This document shows positions 1 to 10,739 of a DNA stretch of 64,000 bases, piece after piece. The DNA is from Episyrphus balteatus (taxonomy: Eukaryota; Arthropoda; Insecta; Diptera; Syrphidae). Position numbers and translations under genes: made by a program. How positions within the stretch are numbered: the first letter of the stretch is position 1; every line of letters begins with the position of its first letter. Where the stretch lies: positions 89,589,120 through 89,653,119 of the forward strand of contig NC_079136.1 in assembly GCF_945859705.1 (NCBI RefSeq), in the 5' to 3' direction. A model generated the notes under the pieces. It did no database searches. It was not told the origin of the DNA and was given only the letters and a program-made list of their open reading frames with translations.

Positions 1-561
1 GTGAAAAGTGTTTTTTTTTTTTTCAGATTAAAAAAAAATTCACATCTTATGTTTCCGAGTCAAAGACCCATTAAAGATAAAAATAATTTGATGTTATCAT
101 CGACATCTACATAATTTTCGGGTATTTTTGTATGCTAAAAATCATTTTTATTATAAATTGCATAATTATTTGGTTTACCTTTTTAAACGTTGTTTTTTTA
201 ATCTAAATGGATAATTTGATGTAGGTATTGTTTGAAAAACTTGATATTTGAGCCACTTTCAATTAAGTTTCCATTTCTTCGCACCACTTTTTAAGGGTTA
301 ATTAAGATATTAAAAAAGCAATCAGTAGTGTTGGCTTGAATGATTAAAACTAAAATTAATGACACGAAAAAATTAAATAAATAAGTAGAGTTGGGTGTTG
401 TTGAAAGATTATAAAAACTAATTTACTTTCGTTCTGCCATTTTAAAATTGTAATTTTCCTTATTTATTAAAATAGGTACAAGTCGTATTTTTATGTAAAA
501 TTCTTTTTTTACCAAATCGTATTACATTATCACTGATATATTTTGTTTTTCTTTTTTTCAG
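1..561 (+). other. Non-coding sequence upstream of the 5' UTR exon
   Basis: AT-rich DNA with no credible coding sequence. Two polypyrimidine tracts ending in CAG, at 11-26 and 548-561, look like 3' splice acceptors. The second directly precedes the poly-A-rich stretch leading to the signal-peptide exon, so this segment is probably intron between an upstream 5' UTR exon outside the window and the exon starting near 562. No promoter is recognisable. Confidence 0.4.
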
Positions 562-2028
562 GTTTAAAATGAATCCTTTCTAAACTGGCAAAATACTAAT
601 ATCAAATTTCCAACACAAAAATTGTCCACAAAAAGAGATTACTATAATATCTTCCAAATTGCTTTTTTTATTAAAAAAAAGGAGATCTACAACAAAAATA
701 AATTATATACAAGAACTTTGTAAAAATAACACATCCTTTAACAAACAAAAATTAAAAAAAAAAATCGCATTCAAAAATGCAAATAAAAAAATAAAAACAA
801 AACAAATTTAAATATTGAGTGCAATACCCGGTTTAAAGTTAAAAAAAAAAAAAAATATGACAACTTTAATGAAAAAATCCACAGCAAATATTGATTAATA
901 AAATACAAAACAAACACCCCTTTGTGTTTGCTAATTAAATATATTGCATAAATGAATCTACAAAAAAAAAAAAAAAAAAAACAATCTCAATAGAAAAATT
1001 CAAATTGAATCTAAAAAATATCGATAAAAAAGTTTAATACAAAAACTAACCGATAAGAAAAAACATAATAAACCATATAAAAACTAAAAAAACTAAAAAG
1101 AAAGTATGTATGTATCTAAAATAAAGCATTTAAATGACCAATCCAATTGCAATTAAGAATTGTTGTGTGAATATAAATATTTTCAACATCAAAGTGAAGC
1201 TCTAGTTTCTTTTTCGTCCTCAATTGTAGACTTTTTTTTCAATTCATTTTACTATATATTATATTGCAGTGTGAAAACAAAATGAAATATAAAACAAACC
1301 AAATGAAATATATGTAGAAACACATTCCAAAAAAAAAAAAAAAATATTTGAACGACAATGTTCATAAAAAATATATTACGAGTATCCACATCCTGAAAAG
1401 AGTGCCACTTAACATAAAAAAAATAAAACTGAACAACCGAATTGTTTGAATAACTTTTCTTTGAAAAAAAAAAAAAAACGAAAAATATTATCTAGATAAC
1501 CCATAAAAAAATGTTGGAACAAAAATAACGTTCATTCCTAGTTATGTGCCTGTGGGTGTATGTGTGGGTGTATGAATGTATGTGTGAAACATCCTTTTCT
1601 ACGAATAAATAAAATCCTACGCGAGTGAGGCTTTAAGCAAATTGAAAGGAATATAAAGTGGCAAAGAGCAAAAAGCCCAATGCAAAGCAAACCTAACCGA
1701 ACGTGCGAAATGTGCAAACGAAATTAATAAGAATCTCTGCCGACTTACTAAAAGAAGTGTTTTGTACTCGTAGTTGTGTAGTGGAGTAACATTAAATCCA
1801 GCAAAAAGGATTCAACACTATATATAGTATAACATCTACTCCCCCTTTCTACTTAATTCATCTATTAGTGTTATCTGTTAGATAATCTCTATAGATATAA
1901 CGTTTCTTCACTCCCCTGGTATTCGCAAAAAGGATTTTTAAAAGGAAAGGAGAAAATAAACGGAAATCCAAGTAACTCGAATAGGGATTGCCATTTATCA
2001 GGATCAGGCTTAAAGGAGACATCACACT
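562..2028 (+). other. Candidate long 5' UTR exon
   Basis: A T-rich tract ending in TTTTCAG (to 561) is a good splice acceptor. From there to the start codon at 2029 the sequence is unusually A-rich, with many A8-A18 runs, a GTGTATGTGTGGGTGTATG tract near 1555-1585, and no donor I would choose over continuous exon. Long A-rich leaders with short upstream ATGs are common in insect neuronal and developmental genes. The start of the exon is inferred; a transcription start inside this interval is equally possible, and I see no convincing TATA/Inr pair. If transcribed, the many upstream ATGs would lower translation of the main frame. Confidence 0.35.
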
Positions 2029-2110
2029 ATGGCAAGACACATTTTATTGCTGTTAGCTGGTGGCTTGATACTCGCCATAATACGCAATGTGGAATGTGGA
2101 GAAAAACTGG
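2029..2110 (+). CDS. First coding exon: signal peptide of a secreted or membrane protein (partial)
   Basis: The ATG at 2029 opens 27 codons plus one base. The peptide starts MARH, followed by a hydrophobic core of about 14 residues (ILLLLAGGLILAII), then a short polar c-region RNVECG, ending GEKLG. This is a textbook signal peptide, with cleavage likely around Cys23/Gly24. The exon runs into GG|GTAATT at 2110/2111, a good GT donor, giving a phase 1 intron. Phase 1 introns right after the signal peptide are typical of extracellular modular proteins such as immunoglobulin-superfamily and other cell-surface molecules. Codon use (CTG, GGC, CTC, GCC, CGC) is richer in GC than anything nearby. The remaining exons are not visible in the following 62 kb, so the family cannot be named; cell-adhesion molecule, receptor and secreted ligand are all open. 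Confidence 0.72.
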
Positions 2111-2798
2111 GTAATTACATAAAAAATGTTTTAATTTTTGCTTTTTTTTTCTTTTTTTGTTTCTCTTTTTCGTTTTCGTTGGTGCCTTAGTGCATTAAGA
2201 CATACACACAAAATTGTTATAGAATTAGTATTGAAGTACAATAATTGTAGATACAAAATTATATTTTTTTCGTATATCTCTTATGTTCCCATAATTTGAA
2301 CCAATTAAAAGTTAACTAACTTTACTTAGTTATAAAAAAAAATTTCTTCTTTATAAATTTGTTTGGAATTAATACAAATCTTATATTGAATACGATTCAT
2401 TAAAGCGAAGCAATTAGAAAAACATCTTATGAAAATGGTTTTAATTAGTTTAATATTGATGGTTTTAAAAATGATTTGTATTGCTTTTATCGATGAAATG
2501 AAATCAAATTTCATTTGATGTTGGTTTTGAAAAGGAAATTAAATTTTGTGTGAGATATACATAACTTGTTGCTTCTTTTTGATGAAAAATTATACTAAAA
2601 GAATTGATTGATTGATTTTAACAAATGTATTTTAATGAAACTAAGTCATTTAAATTATAAAACAATTTGGGGGTGTACATCACAAAAATTAAAAACAATA
2701 TTTACAGGATTTTTCTTGAAATCTTATAGATATGTACATAAAATATAAATAAGCTAGTTTCCCTTTGCAATGCTGCTCCCACCATTTTCATTTGCAAC
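2111..2798 (+). other. Intronic DNA without recognisable features
   Basis: AT-rich sequence immediately after the splice donor, beginning with T-rich tracts at 2130-2175. I saw no paired inverted repeats, tandem repeats or coding similarity. Confidence 0.5.
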
Positions 2799-3199
2799 CA
2801 GGGTTGTGCTTAAAAGCAATTTTTAAAGAGCAGTAATAGCAGTGAGCAATATTCATATATTAAATGCAACTTTTAATAGCTGCTTGCGTGTTAAACTTTT
2901 CTGTACATCTCTGCTTTTTTAATTCTTAATCAAATCATTAGATATGAAACACAGAATTCTCATAAAAGAGCAGTTAAAATAATGAAGAGCAGCGAACATT
3001 TTCTGAAAAAGCAGTGCTGTTATAGAGAGCAGAGAGTAATTCAGCTTTTAAAAGCAATAAAATCATTAGGTAAAAGCATTTTTGGTAAGCTGAGGATTGA
3101 GCATTGAGTATATTGAAGAGCAATAACAACTGTTCTCTGCTCAGTGGAAGAGCAGAGTGATTAAAACCAGCAATAGCAGCCTCAGCCCAACAACCTCTC
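2799..3199. mobile_element. Possible hAT-like non-autonomous element with AGAGCAG motif arrays
   Basis: The left end reads CAGGGTTGTGCTTAAAAGC. The right end, read from the other strand, begins near GAGGTTGTTGGGCTGAGG. The interior is dense in AGAGCAG/AAAAGCA motifs in both orientations (about 2815-3180). CAGGGTTG is the usual tip of many hAT transposons, and short subterminal motif arrays fit transposase-binding regions. I could not find a matching 8-bp target duplication, so the boundaries and class are tentative. The long open frames across it are by-products of the repeat. Confidence 0.35.
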
Positions 3200-3301
3200 A
3201 ATTTTGGTGTGAGCAAAAAATATTCACATTAAAATTTTGAACATTTTATTTTTCTCTCTGTCAAAAATTAACATAGCCGCTACCACAACATCATTACAAC
3301 A

Positions 3302-3400
3302 GGTCTGTTTTGGTAGTGCCTAAAACTGAAATATTTCTACTTTTTTCAAACATTTTTAAAGCAATTTATGTTTGGGTAGCTATTGGGTATCTCGTATCTG
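3302..3400 (+). mobile_element. Fragment of the GGTCTGTTTGGG short MITE family
   Basis: Starts GGTCTGTTTTGGTAGTGCC and continues with AAATATTTCTACTTTT and GTTTGGGTA, matching for about 95 bases the ends of the element at 5031 and 7222 (the latter on the opposite strand). No opposite end was found, so this is a one-ended or decayed copy. The divergence from the 5031-7222 copy suggests it is old. Confidence 0.55.
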
Positions 3401-3999
3401 ACCTGAAACTGTGTAGTTTCGCAAAAAGAGTGCTCACTAGAAAGAAAACAATTTCTCCTTCTTGGGAATATCAGAAAAAAATATTTGAGATTTTTTAAAA
3501 GCTAGTGCTACTCGTTTTTTTCTTTTCATATCCTGTAGTACAACAAAAACAAAACAATGTAATCAAAATTATTTGCATTGACCAATATTAGTACAAAAGT
3601 TATAGGTAGACCGCCAAACATTGTCAAGTTAAATTTTTTTCATGCTGAAAAATCAGGTTGTAATTTGTATTACCTACTCCCAAAATTTTTTGTTTTATAA
3701 GAAATTAATTTAATAATGAAAAATAACATTCATCAATGTATTTAAATTAATATTTAATAACAAACAAATTTATGTTTCTGTTTTTTTTTTTATAAGTGAT
3801 TTTCCAAGTTTGGATCGAAATTTTTTTTTTGATTTTAAGTAAGATTTTCTTTTTTACACCTAAAAGGCTGTCTGGATTTTTTTAAGGTTGTGGTAAAGTG
3901 GCCTCTAAATGAAACATGAAAAAATCTTGCGGCAAATCGCGTTTTTTAGGTTCAACCCCCTGTATCAAAAATGGCCAAATTTTAAAAATTTGCATACAA
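3401..3999. other. Intronic DNA without recognisable features
   Basis: AT-rich with T runs at 3781-3792 and 3821-3830. The short open frames here show no family motif. Confidence 0.45.
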
Positions 4000-4341
4000 A
4001 AATTCTCATATTTAACATCGGAGCGACAATTTTTTGTAAATTCCGTCCGTCTTTGGAACTCATTACCACGTAATATTAAAGAAAACCAAAATGCAACAAG
4101 CATCAAAAAAGTGCTAAAATCTCATTTTTCAATTTGAATTCAGATATATGCTATTATAAATTATTAATTGAATTTATGTAGGTATGTAGAAATCTCATTT
4201 TCTTAATTTGCTTTCAATTGTATTAATTTAAGTAACATTTTTGGCTTAATCTTGTAAAATTAGCTTACTTCTACTTTATAAGATTTTATATCTTACAGAT
4301 TGTAGGCAATCACGAAAATAAAAATAAAATAAATAAATAAT
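4000..4341 (+). mobile_element. 5'-truncated LINE tail (Jockey/CR1-like ORF2 C-terminus)
   Basis: The frame ending at the TGA at 4135-4137 encodes ERQFFVNSVRLWNSLPRNIK at about 4018-4077, followed by a basic tail ending SHFSI. The pattern 'F-V-N-S-x-R-L-W-N-S-L-P' close to the stop is the hallmark C-terminus of ORF2p in many insect LINEs, which ends shortly after the reverse transcriptase domain. A 3' UTR of about 175 bases follows, ending in a repetitive AAATAAAATAAATAAATAA tail near 4320-4341. Only the last 45 codons or so are present, so the copy is a dead 5'-truncated insertion. The 5' junction is approximate. Confidence 0.65.
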
Positions 4342-4384
4342 AGTGCGAAAACAAGCAAATTTAATAACGAGTGTTTTAAAATTC

Positions 4385-4565
4385 ACGCGCCCAAAACGCG
4401 TCCAAAATGCGTCCAAAACGCATCCGAAACGCGTCCGAAACGCATCCCAAACAAATCCAAAACGCGTGCTAGACGCGTCCAAAACGTGTTCGAAATGCGT
4501 CCATAAACGCATCCAAAACGCGTTCAAAACGCATCCAAAACGCATCGAAAAATCGTCCAAAACCG
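4385..4565 (+). repeat. 11-bp minisatellite (GCGTCCAAAAC)n
   Basis: About 16 tandem, imperfect copies of GCGTCCAAAAC, with CGCATCCAAAA and CGTCCGAAACG variants. Because the unit is 11 bp, each reading frame repeats every 33 bases, which produces open frames of about 105 codons on both strands across it. These are artefacts, not genes. The array is GC-richer than its surroundings. Confidence 0.85.
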
Positions 4566-5030
4566 AAATGTTTGTCTTTAAGCAGTTGGCTGCCATGTGT
4601 CATGTTTCAGCGCTACACTTCATAACAGCCCAGAGGCCAGGTCGTGCACTTTCGTGCTAAGCCCGATGCTACAAAACTTGGCCATACAAATCATGGCCAG
4701 GTAAAAACCAAAATCATAAAATGATCTGGCATGTCTAAAGCGTTTGGGTGCATTTGCAGAATTTGTCTTTTTCTAAGAGCTTTTTTTCATACTCCTTAAA
4801 ATTTGACAGATTTTGTCCAAAAAGAACCCAAAAAGTTTATACATGACTCCAATTGAAAATTGATACCTAATAACAAATTAAAAAAAAAGAAGACTTACCA
4901 AAATCTTGAAAAGGTGGTTTCGATTCAGTCCATTTTATGCTTCACCTAATATTACACTAAACAAAAAAAAAAAAAAACAACCGAAAACAATTCTTAAACA
5001 TTTTTTTTTTTTTTTCATTAAAAGAAATTA
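4566..5030. other. Intronic DNA; short repeat shared with about 9600-9720
   Basis: Mostly unremarkable. The stretch near 4895-4970 (ACCAAAATCTTGAAAAGGTG onward) recurs near 9643-9700 as ACCAAAATCATGAAAAGGTG, so a dispersed repeat of unknown class is present at both places. Confidence 0.4.
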
Positions 5031-5084
5031 GGTCTGTTTGGGTACTGCCTAAAACAGAAATATTTCTACTTTTGTCAAAAATAA

Positions 5085-6080
5085 CACGGTGTTACAAAAA
5101 TGAGGTTTCAAAATATACGCGGGCGGAGACCTATCAGGTTTTGTAGAGCTAATCGCACTGATTACGAAACGGTATTTGAAAATCCCCTAACACCCCCAAA
5201 ATCTGAAGTTACGGGCAAAAAACGGTTTTTTGGACCTTCACCCATTGAAAAAATTCTAGCTTCGACAATTTTTTACCCATTTTCGATTTTTTTACAGTTT
5301 CTGATAGAAGATAAATATACCTTTACAACAATGTATAAAACATGTAACTCGGTTAAACCACTTAGAATTTATAAGCTGTCAAAGTTCAAAAATTCCATTT
5401 TTTTCGTCATTTGCCCAACTTCGGCATCAATTTAAAGTATATGTTTTCAAAACAACATGCTATTTAAAAAATATGTTCATAAACAATATCTATTTCCCAA
5501 TCAATCGAGGTATTTTTTATGAAAATCACTCCAAAATTGGCTGAGAAAAAAAATTTTTTCGATTTCAACCCAGATACAGAAATTCGAACTTTTAGGTATA
5601 GAACAAAAATGTTGTTTCGGCACGTAGTAGGATAACCTGGGCGCCAGGATTTGATAACGGATTTTTGTAGAGGAGCTCAATAGAAACATTTTTTTTCTTT
5701 GGAAGGGGGGTCTATCTCCCCCCGTTTAGGTGGGAGGGGCAGTTTTCTAAAAAAAAATTATCAAAATAAAAAAAAATTATTAAAAAACAACGGCAACACT
5801 TACAGTAATAAATGATACCATTTCCGAAAGGAAAAATTGTACATTTAATTCTAATTTTTAAATCAATATAATATAACCAATAGTTTTTGAAATAATCGAT
5901 TTCAAAGTTAAAAATAGGCGAAAAATTTTTTTTTAAAACTCATTTAATACTATTTTTGTCCAGACTGTGAATTTTAGTAAACAAATTACTTACACAGAAA
6001 ACTGCCTCAATTGATTCCTTATCGAACAGTGAAAACTATATGTTTCTATGTCTTCTAGTTTTTGAGAAAATTGAAAAATT
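5085..6080 (+). repeat. Left arm of the foldback element
   Basis: Inverted partner of 6132-7118. Landmarks are a GC-rich patch with C and G runs at 5703-5740 and the sequence ATAATCGATTTCAAAGTT near 5894. The 111-codon open frame at 5100-5435 is present in both arms only because the arms are copies of each other. Confidence 0.85.
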
Positions 6081-6131
6081 ATTTTATCAGATTTTTCTTT
6101 TTTCAAAATATTTTTTGTTTTTATTTGTTTT

Positions 6132-7118
6132 TATTTTTCAATTTTCTCGAAAACTAGAAGACATAGAAACATATAGTTTTCACTGTTCGATAAGGAATCA
6201 ATTGAGGCAGTTTTGTGTGTTAAAATTTTTTTATTAAAATTCACAGTCTGGACAAAAATAGTATTAAATGAGTTTTTAAAAAAAATTTTTCGCCTATTTT
6301 TAACTTTGAAATCGATTATTTCAAAAACTATTGGTTATATTATATTGATTTAAAAATTAGAATCAAATGTACAATTTTTCCTTTCGGAAATGGTATCATT
6401 TATTACTGTAAGTGTTGCCGTTGTTTTTTAATAATTTTTTTTTATTTTGATAATTTTTTTTTAGACAACTGTCCCTCCCACCTAAACGGGGGGAGATAGA
6501 CCCCCCTTCCAAAGAAAAAAAATGTTTGTATTGAGCTCCTCTACAAAAATCCGTTATCAAATCCTGGTGCCCAGGTTATCCTACTACGTGCCGAAACAAC
6601 ATTTTTGTTCTATATACCTAAAAGTTCGAATTTCTGTATCTGGGTTGAAATCGAAAAAATTTTTTTTCTCAGCCAATTTTAGAGTGATTTTCATAAAAAA
6701 TACCTCGATTGATTGGGAAATAGATATTGTTTATGAATATATTTTTTAAATAGCATGTTGTTTTGAAAACATATACTTTAAATTGATGCCGAAGTTGGGC
6801 AAATGACGAAAAAAATGGAATTTTTGAACTTTGACAGCTTATAAATTCTAAGTGGTTTAACCGAGTTACATGTTTTATACATTGTTGTAAAGGTATATTT
6901 ATCTTCTATCAGAAACTGTAAAAAAATCGAAAATGGGTAAAAAATTGTCGAAGCTAGAATTTTTTCAATGGGTGAAGGTCCAAAAAACCGTTTTTTGCCC
7001 GTAACTTCAGATTTTGGGGGTGTTAGGGGATTTTCAAATACCGTTTCGTATTCAGTGCGACTAGCTCTACAAAACCTGATAGGTCTCCGTCCGCGTATAT
7101 TTTGAGTGTTACACCGTG
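6132..7118 (-). repeat. Right arm of the foldback element
   Basis: Reverse complement of 5085-6080 with scattered substitutions and small indels. The spacer between the arms, about 6081-6131, is T-rich and has no recognisable content. Confidence 0.85.
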
Positions 7119-7222
7119 TAATGTACAAAACTACACCATTCCAGAGTACCCAAACTGGAATTGGGCTGAAAATGTTGAAAAAAGTAAAAATATTTCTGTT
7201 TTAGGCAGTACCCAAACAGACC

Positions 7223-7485
7223 TATTAACTTACGACCATGATTATGAGGCCCACTTTCTAGTTTTAAATCAAAAACAAACATTAGCACACTTTCTATTTC
7301 ATTCTTATTAGAAGGCAAATACGAAGTCTTTATTTAAACAGACAAAAAACAGAACTTTTTTTATATTATTTGTATATATTACGAAATATTTCAGCGGTTT
7401 TAAGAACTGCTTTAATAACGGCTAAGCGACTGCTCAGTATATTTTTTTATTCACTCGCACTAAATATAGCCATACGCTTTATTAC
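7223..7485. other. Intronic DNA without recognisable features
   Basis: Short gap between two composite repeats. Nothing recognised. Confidence 0.4.
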
Positions 7486-8198
7486 AGGTAAAATACTACT
7501 CATGACATGAGTAGATGATTAGTTGATCTAGTACAAAAATTAACACATGATCGTCTGCTGGAGTAGATAAAAATATGTAGTTGTTGTACTAGATTTCTAC
7601 CCATGAGTAGTTTTTCACCTCCAAAGGAATGCGGCTTTTATAGTGAGAGAAGAGAAATAAGTATAGAATTTTTAAACCTATGACGGTGTTCGCATTAGAC
7701 TCAACACTCAAACCATAGAGGAAGGAATACCTAGAGACGCGACTTCGGTTGGTTTTTCTCTTCCACCCTACAAACTGCAATGAGAGGAAAAACTCCACAG
7801 TGCTTATATGTGGTAGTTTTCCCGTGCATTTTAAATGGCACCAACACATTCAACTGTGGAGTTGGGCTCAAAACAATTAAAAACAATTTAAGTGCTCAGT
7901 AGAGGAATTAATTCATAAAAAAATAATATAATAAATTCAAAACACGAACCTTTTTTTTTATTTCTGTACATATTTATTGAAAGGTGGGTGTCTGGAGTGA
8001 GCTATTTGAGCTATTCAAGTTCATGTACAAACCAAAATCATGTTTAAATTCAAAGTTTGTGAGGACATCCACTGGTGAAAGGAAGGTATTAAACGAATTG
8101 TACCTTTCACACGTATTCACAGATAGGAAAACAAGAGAACAATAAGAGAGATTATCTGAAATTAAATTTGCGGGTGTTTTAGGTAAGGGGGGTACGAG

Positions 8199-8921
8199 CA
8201 CGGTTGCCGGAGTGGGTAGGATCCTACCAAACTGGGTAGGTTTTTTTACCTTGGGTAGGTTGGTAGGTTTGAAGTCAATTTGGTAGGTTTTTCCAAGTTC
8301 TTTCTCTAAAATAATTTTATTTTTAATAATTGACAAAAAAAAATTTAATTATGTCAAATCTACCCAAAATATTTGTGCCAAACAAATGTGCCCATCTAAA
8401 CCGAGAGTAATAATATTAAGTACTGTATGTAAACGGAGTATCCTCATTGTTGGTGTCTGCACTCATCCATTTTCATGTTTTGTGTTGACACTAATTTCAC
8501 ATTCTTGATTAGTGATTTCTACAAAATGGGATTACAATTTTATTTTAAAACTTTTTTTCCAAAAAATTATTTATAAAAAATTATTTTTTTAAAAAACAGC
8601 TCTAACGATTTTGAAATTTTTTTTCTAAAAATGCACGTTAATATATCAATCAAAACTGCATACTTGTTTTGGAGGGCAATTTAATTTCAGATTTTATTTT
8701 ATTTTTTTTAAACGAATTTTATTTCTATATAAAAAGTCTTAAAAATTTAAGCAACTTTAACTCCAAGAGCAAGTTCGTGCGACCCAGTCGTGGATTTTAT
8801 TTTTTTAAACAAGAATTTATTCTCTTAAAATCGAAAATTTTCGTTGGGTAGGTTTTTCTTTGAATTGGTAGGTTTTTTTGAAAAATTTGGTAGGAAATTT
8901 TTTATGCGAGTGGCAACCGTG
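8199..8921. mobile_element. hAT-type non-autonomous element with perfect 8-bp target duplication
   Basis: Tips are CACGGTTGCCGGAGTGGG (left) and CACGGTTGCCACTCGC (right, other strand). The flanking duplication GGTACGAG is exact at 8191-8198 and 8922-8929. Eight-bp duplications with a CA..GGTTGCC tip are characteristic of hAT transposons. Just inside both ends are repeated GGTAGGTTTTT-type motifs (8215-8295 and 8846-8895), a subterminal array. The interior contains a piece of a DINE-1-like repeat (about 8565-8812). No transposase is encoded; the 120-codon minus-strand frame that crosses the left boundary has no family motif. Confidence 0.85.
8565..8812 (+). mobile_element. DINE-1/mini-me-like fragment nested in the hAT element
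   Basis: Matches the 3' part of the repeat at 29400-30395: AACAGCTCTAACGATTTTG, AACTGCATACTTG, TTGGAGGGCAATTT, and the terminal AAGAGCAAGTTCGTGCGACC near 8765-8784 followed by CAGTCGTG. It lacks the GTCY microsatellite and the 5' part. Confidence 0.65.
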
Positions 8922-8929
8922 GGTACGAG

Positions 8930-9982
8930 TCGGCTCTCTAGGTATTCCTTCCTCTATGACTCAAACCTCCGACACATTTTGACATTTCTGTGATGCTCTC
9001 ATGACCGTTATCTACATATGGTCAAGCGTCAAAGGGCAGTATGCTTAATTTTAGTTTCCACATACAAAATTCTCTTCAAATTCATATCTCGACTAAATTT
9101 TGGAGAGAATTTCGTATGAGAGTGATCAATGATTATTTTTTTCGTTCGCACTCATTGATTTTCGAAAGAGTTTGATTTTCGAAAGAGTCATTATTGCTCA
9201 TGTTTCAACAAGTTTTCTGATAGAACGGGAATATTTTTTATTTACTCGTAAAAATTAAGTTTAATTTTTAAATTATCAAGTGCGGTTGTATATTTCGGTG
9301 CTTTGAATTTCAAATTTTCGGTAAATTGTGTGGAAATAGTATTTTTCGGTCGTTTTATTCAATGAAAAATATTTTTTTATTTTATTTGTAATTTTCCACA
9401 AAATAAAATTACGTAAGTGTTGTTTGTGATCATTTTTCTATTAAATCGCGTTTGTTTTTTTTTTTTTTTTGTCCTATTAAACGAAATAATGCAACCTATA
9501 TGATAATTAAACTGAGAACTCCTATTCACATACCTAATATTTGCACGTATGAAGAGTATTTACACATAAGTACTAAATACATATACAATGTAAGTAAGTA
9601 CCAATTTTATTCAATAAAAAAATAAAAAAATAAAAAAATTCTTTACCAAAATCATGAAAAGGTGGTTTCAATTTTAGAAATTAATCTTCATCCAAACACA
9701 CACTTAAAAAAAAATAGGTATAGAGATCGAACACAAAGAGCACACTTTTTTTATTTAAATCAATTGGAAACATTTTGATAAAAATTAAAACACATTTAAA
9801 TTTTTACTACCTTATGTAAATTATTTTAATTTTGATAATTTTGTATGGGAGCTTAAAATAAGCTCGATGTGGATTCTGCTAATTCAAGAAAGCAACATAA
9901 AAAGAAATGTCAAAATGAGTCGAAGAAGTGATTCCAGTGGGAACGTTGTCTTAGATTTAAAATTCTACCTCATTACCTACGT
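8930..9982. other. Intronic DNA between the two inverted copies
   Basis: Apart from the inverted match near 8935-8960 noted above and a dispersed repeat near 9640-9700, I recognise nothing. Duplicated GATTTTCGAAAGAGT occurs at about 9158-9190. Confidence 0.4.
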
Positions 9983-10144
9983 GTTTTTTCTTCTCTTTCT
10001 CTCACTAAAAAAGCCGCATTTTTTTGGACGTGGTGAATTACTCATGAATAGAAATCTAGTACAACAACTAGACTATCTCCTCGAGTAGTAGTGTTCATTG
10101 TAGTACTAGATCTACTCATACTCATGAGTAAACTACTACCACCT

Positions 10145-10739
10145 CCAATGCAACGGGGCTATTTCCAAGGCCTAAATCGAATCCAACTTTTCAATATTTT
10201 GGTAAGTTTTTTTTTTTTATTCGTTATACCAAATAAATGTTCACTTGGAGTCATGTTTTAACTGTTATGCTATGCGTTATACTATACATATGTATACATT
10301 ATTGGGAGAGATATCACCTCAACGAACTAGGTTATGAAAACTGTTATTCTTATTATTATGGAAATTCTAGTAAGTACCTACTAGATTTTAATGAGATTTT
10401 GGGATATAAAATCACACTCCAAAAAGAAACGATTCTCGTTTGAAATTTGTGTGGTTTTCATTTGATAATCATAAATTTGGTTTAGTATGTGAATTGAACA
10501 AATTCGGTTTGTGAACTCATTCGTTTCCTTTTGTAAGTGTGTTTCTTTTTTCACTCAGAGCATTCTAAATTAAAAAATCCGGATTATCGGCTAAGAAGTG
10601 GTTTTTTTTGGACTCATCCATTCCAAAAATACTAACGTCGTGAATTTTGATACGGTTTGATTTATTTATAAAGCTTTTTATTAATTTATAAAATGTGGTT
10701 AAAAAATGGAATGCTTAAATGCTTGTATTTCCAAATTCA
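10145..10739. other. Intronic DNA without recognisable features
   Basis: AT-rich with no paired repeats. A short frame of 68 codons at 10237-10443 has no recognisable motif. Confidence 0.4.

Larger units (their letters stand above)
5085..7118. mobile_element. 2.0-kb foldback element with ~990-bp inverted arms, TAA-flanked
   Basis: The left arm (about 5085-6080) reappears as reverse complement in the right arm (about 6132-7118) around a spacer of about 50 bp near 6081-6131. The tips are CACGGTGTTACA (left) and CACGGTGTAACA (right, other strand). TAA lies on both sides (5082-5084 and 7119-7121), a candidate 3-bp target duplication. The arms are closely similar: the peptide read in the left arm (+, 5100-5435) and in the right arm (-, 6778-7128) differs at only a few residues over about 105. 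No transposase is present. CAC-starting tips with a TWA duplication could fit PIF/Harbinger or CMC-type mobilisation; the class is not certain. Diverged fragments occur at 10740-10930, 17575-18815 and 22615-22675. Confidence 0.85.
5031..7222. mobile_element. Short TA-flanked MITE interrupted by a foldback element
   Basis: The outer ends are GGTCTGTTTGGGTACTGCC (5031) and its reverse complement (ending 7222), flanked by TA on both sides (5029-5030 and 7223-7224). The similarity between the two ends continues inward for about 50 bases (AAAACAGAAATATTT and onward). Removing the inner foldback (5085-7118 plus one TAA) leaves a MITE of about 155 bp. TA target duplications point to Tc1/mariner-type mobilisation (inference). 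The fragment at 3302 belongs to the same family. Confidence 0.75.
7486..10144. repeat. Foldback-like pair of inverted repeats rich in ACTCATGAGTAG motifs
   Basis: 7486-7665 and 9983-10144 are inverted copies. Both contain arrays of TACTCATGAGTAG and CTAGTACAAC motifs followed by AATGCGGCTTTT and AGTGAGAGAA. The match continues weakly inward (TAGAATTTTTAAACC and similar). A second, shorter inverted pair, CCATAGAGGAAGGAATACC (near 7714) and its reverse complement (near 8941), lies inside. The pieces between are split by the hAT element at 8199-8921. Clear tips and target duplications are not resolved, so this may be one foldback element or two flanking copies in opposite orientation. Confidence 0.6.

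Noticed and set aside
5100..5435. 111-codon open frame, repeated as a 116-codon frame on the minus strand at 6778-7128
   Set aside because: The two frames exist because the foldback arms are inverted copies of each other. No recognisable domain and no initiation context; not called as genes.
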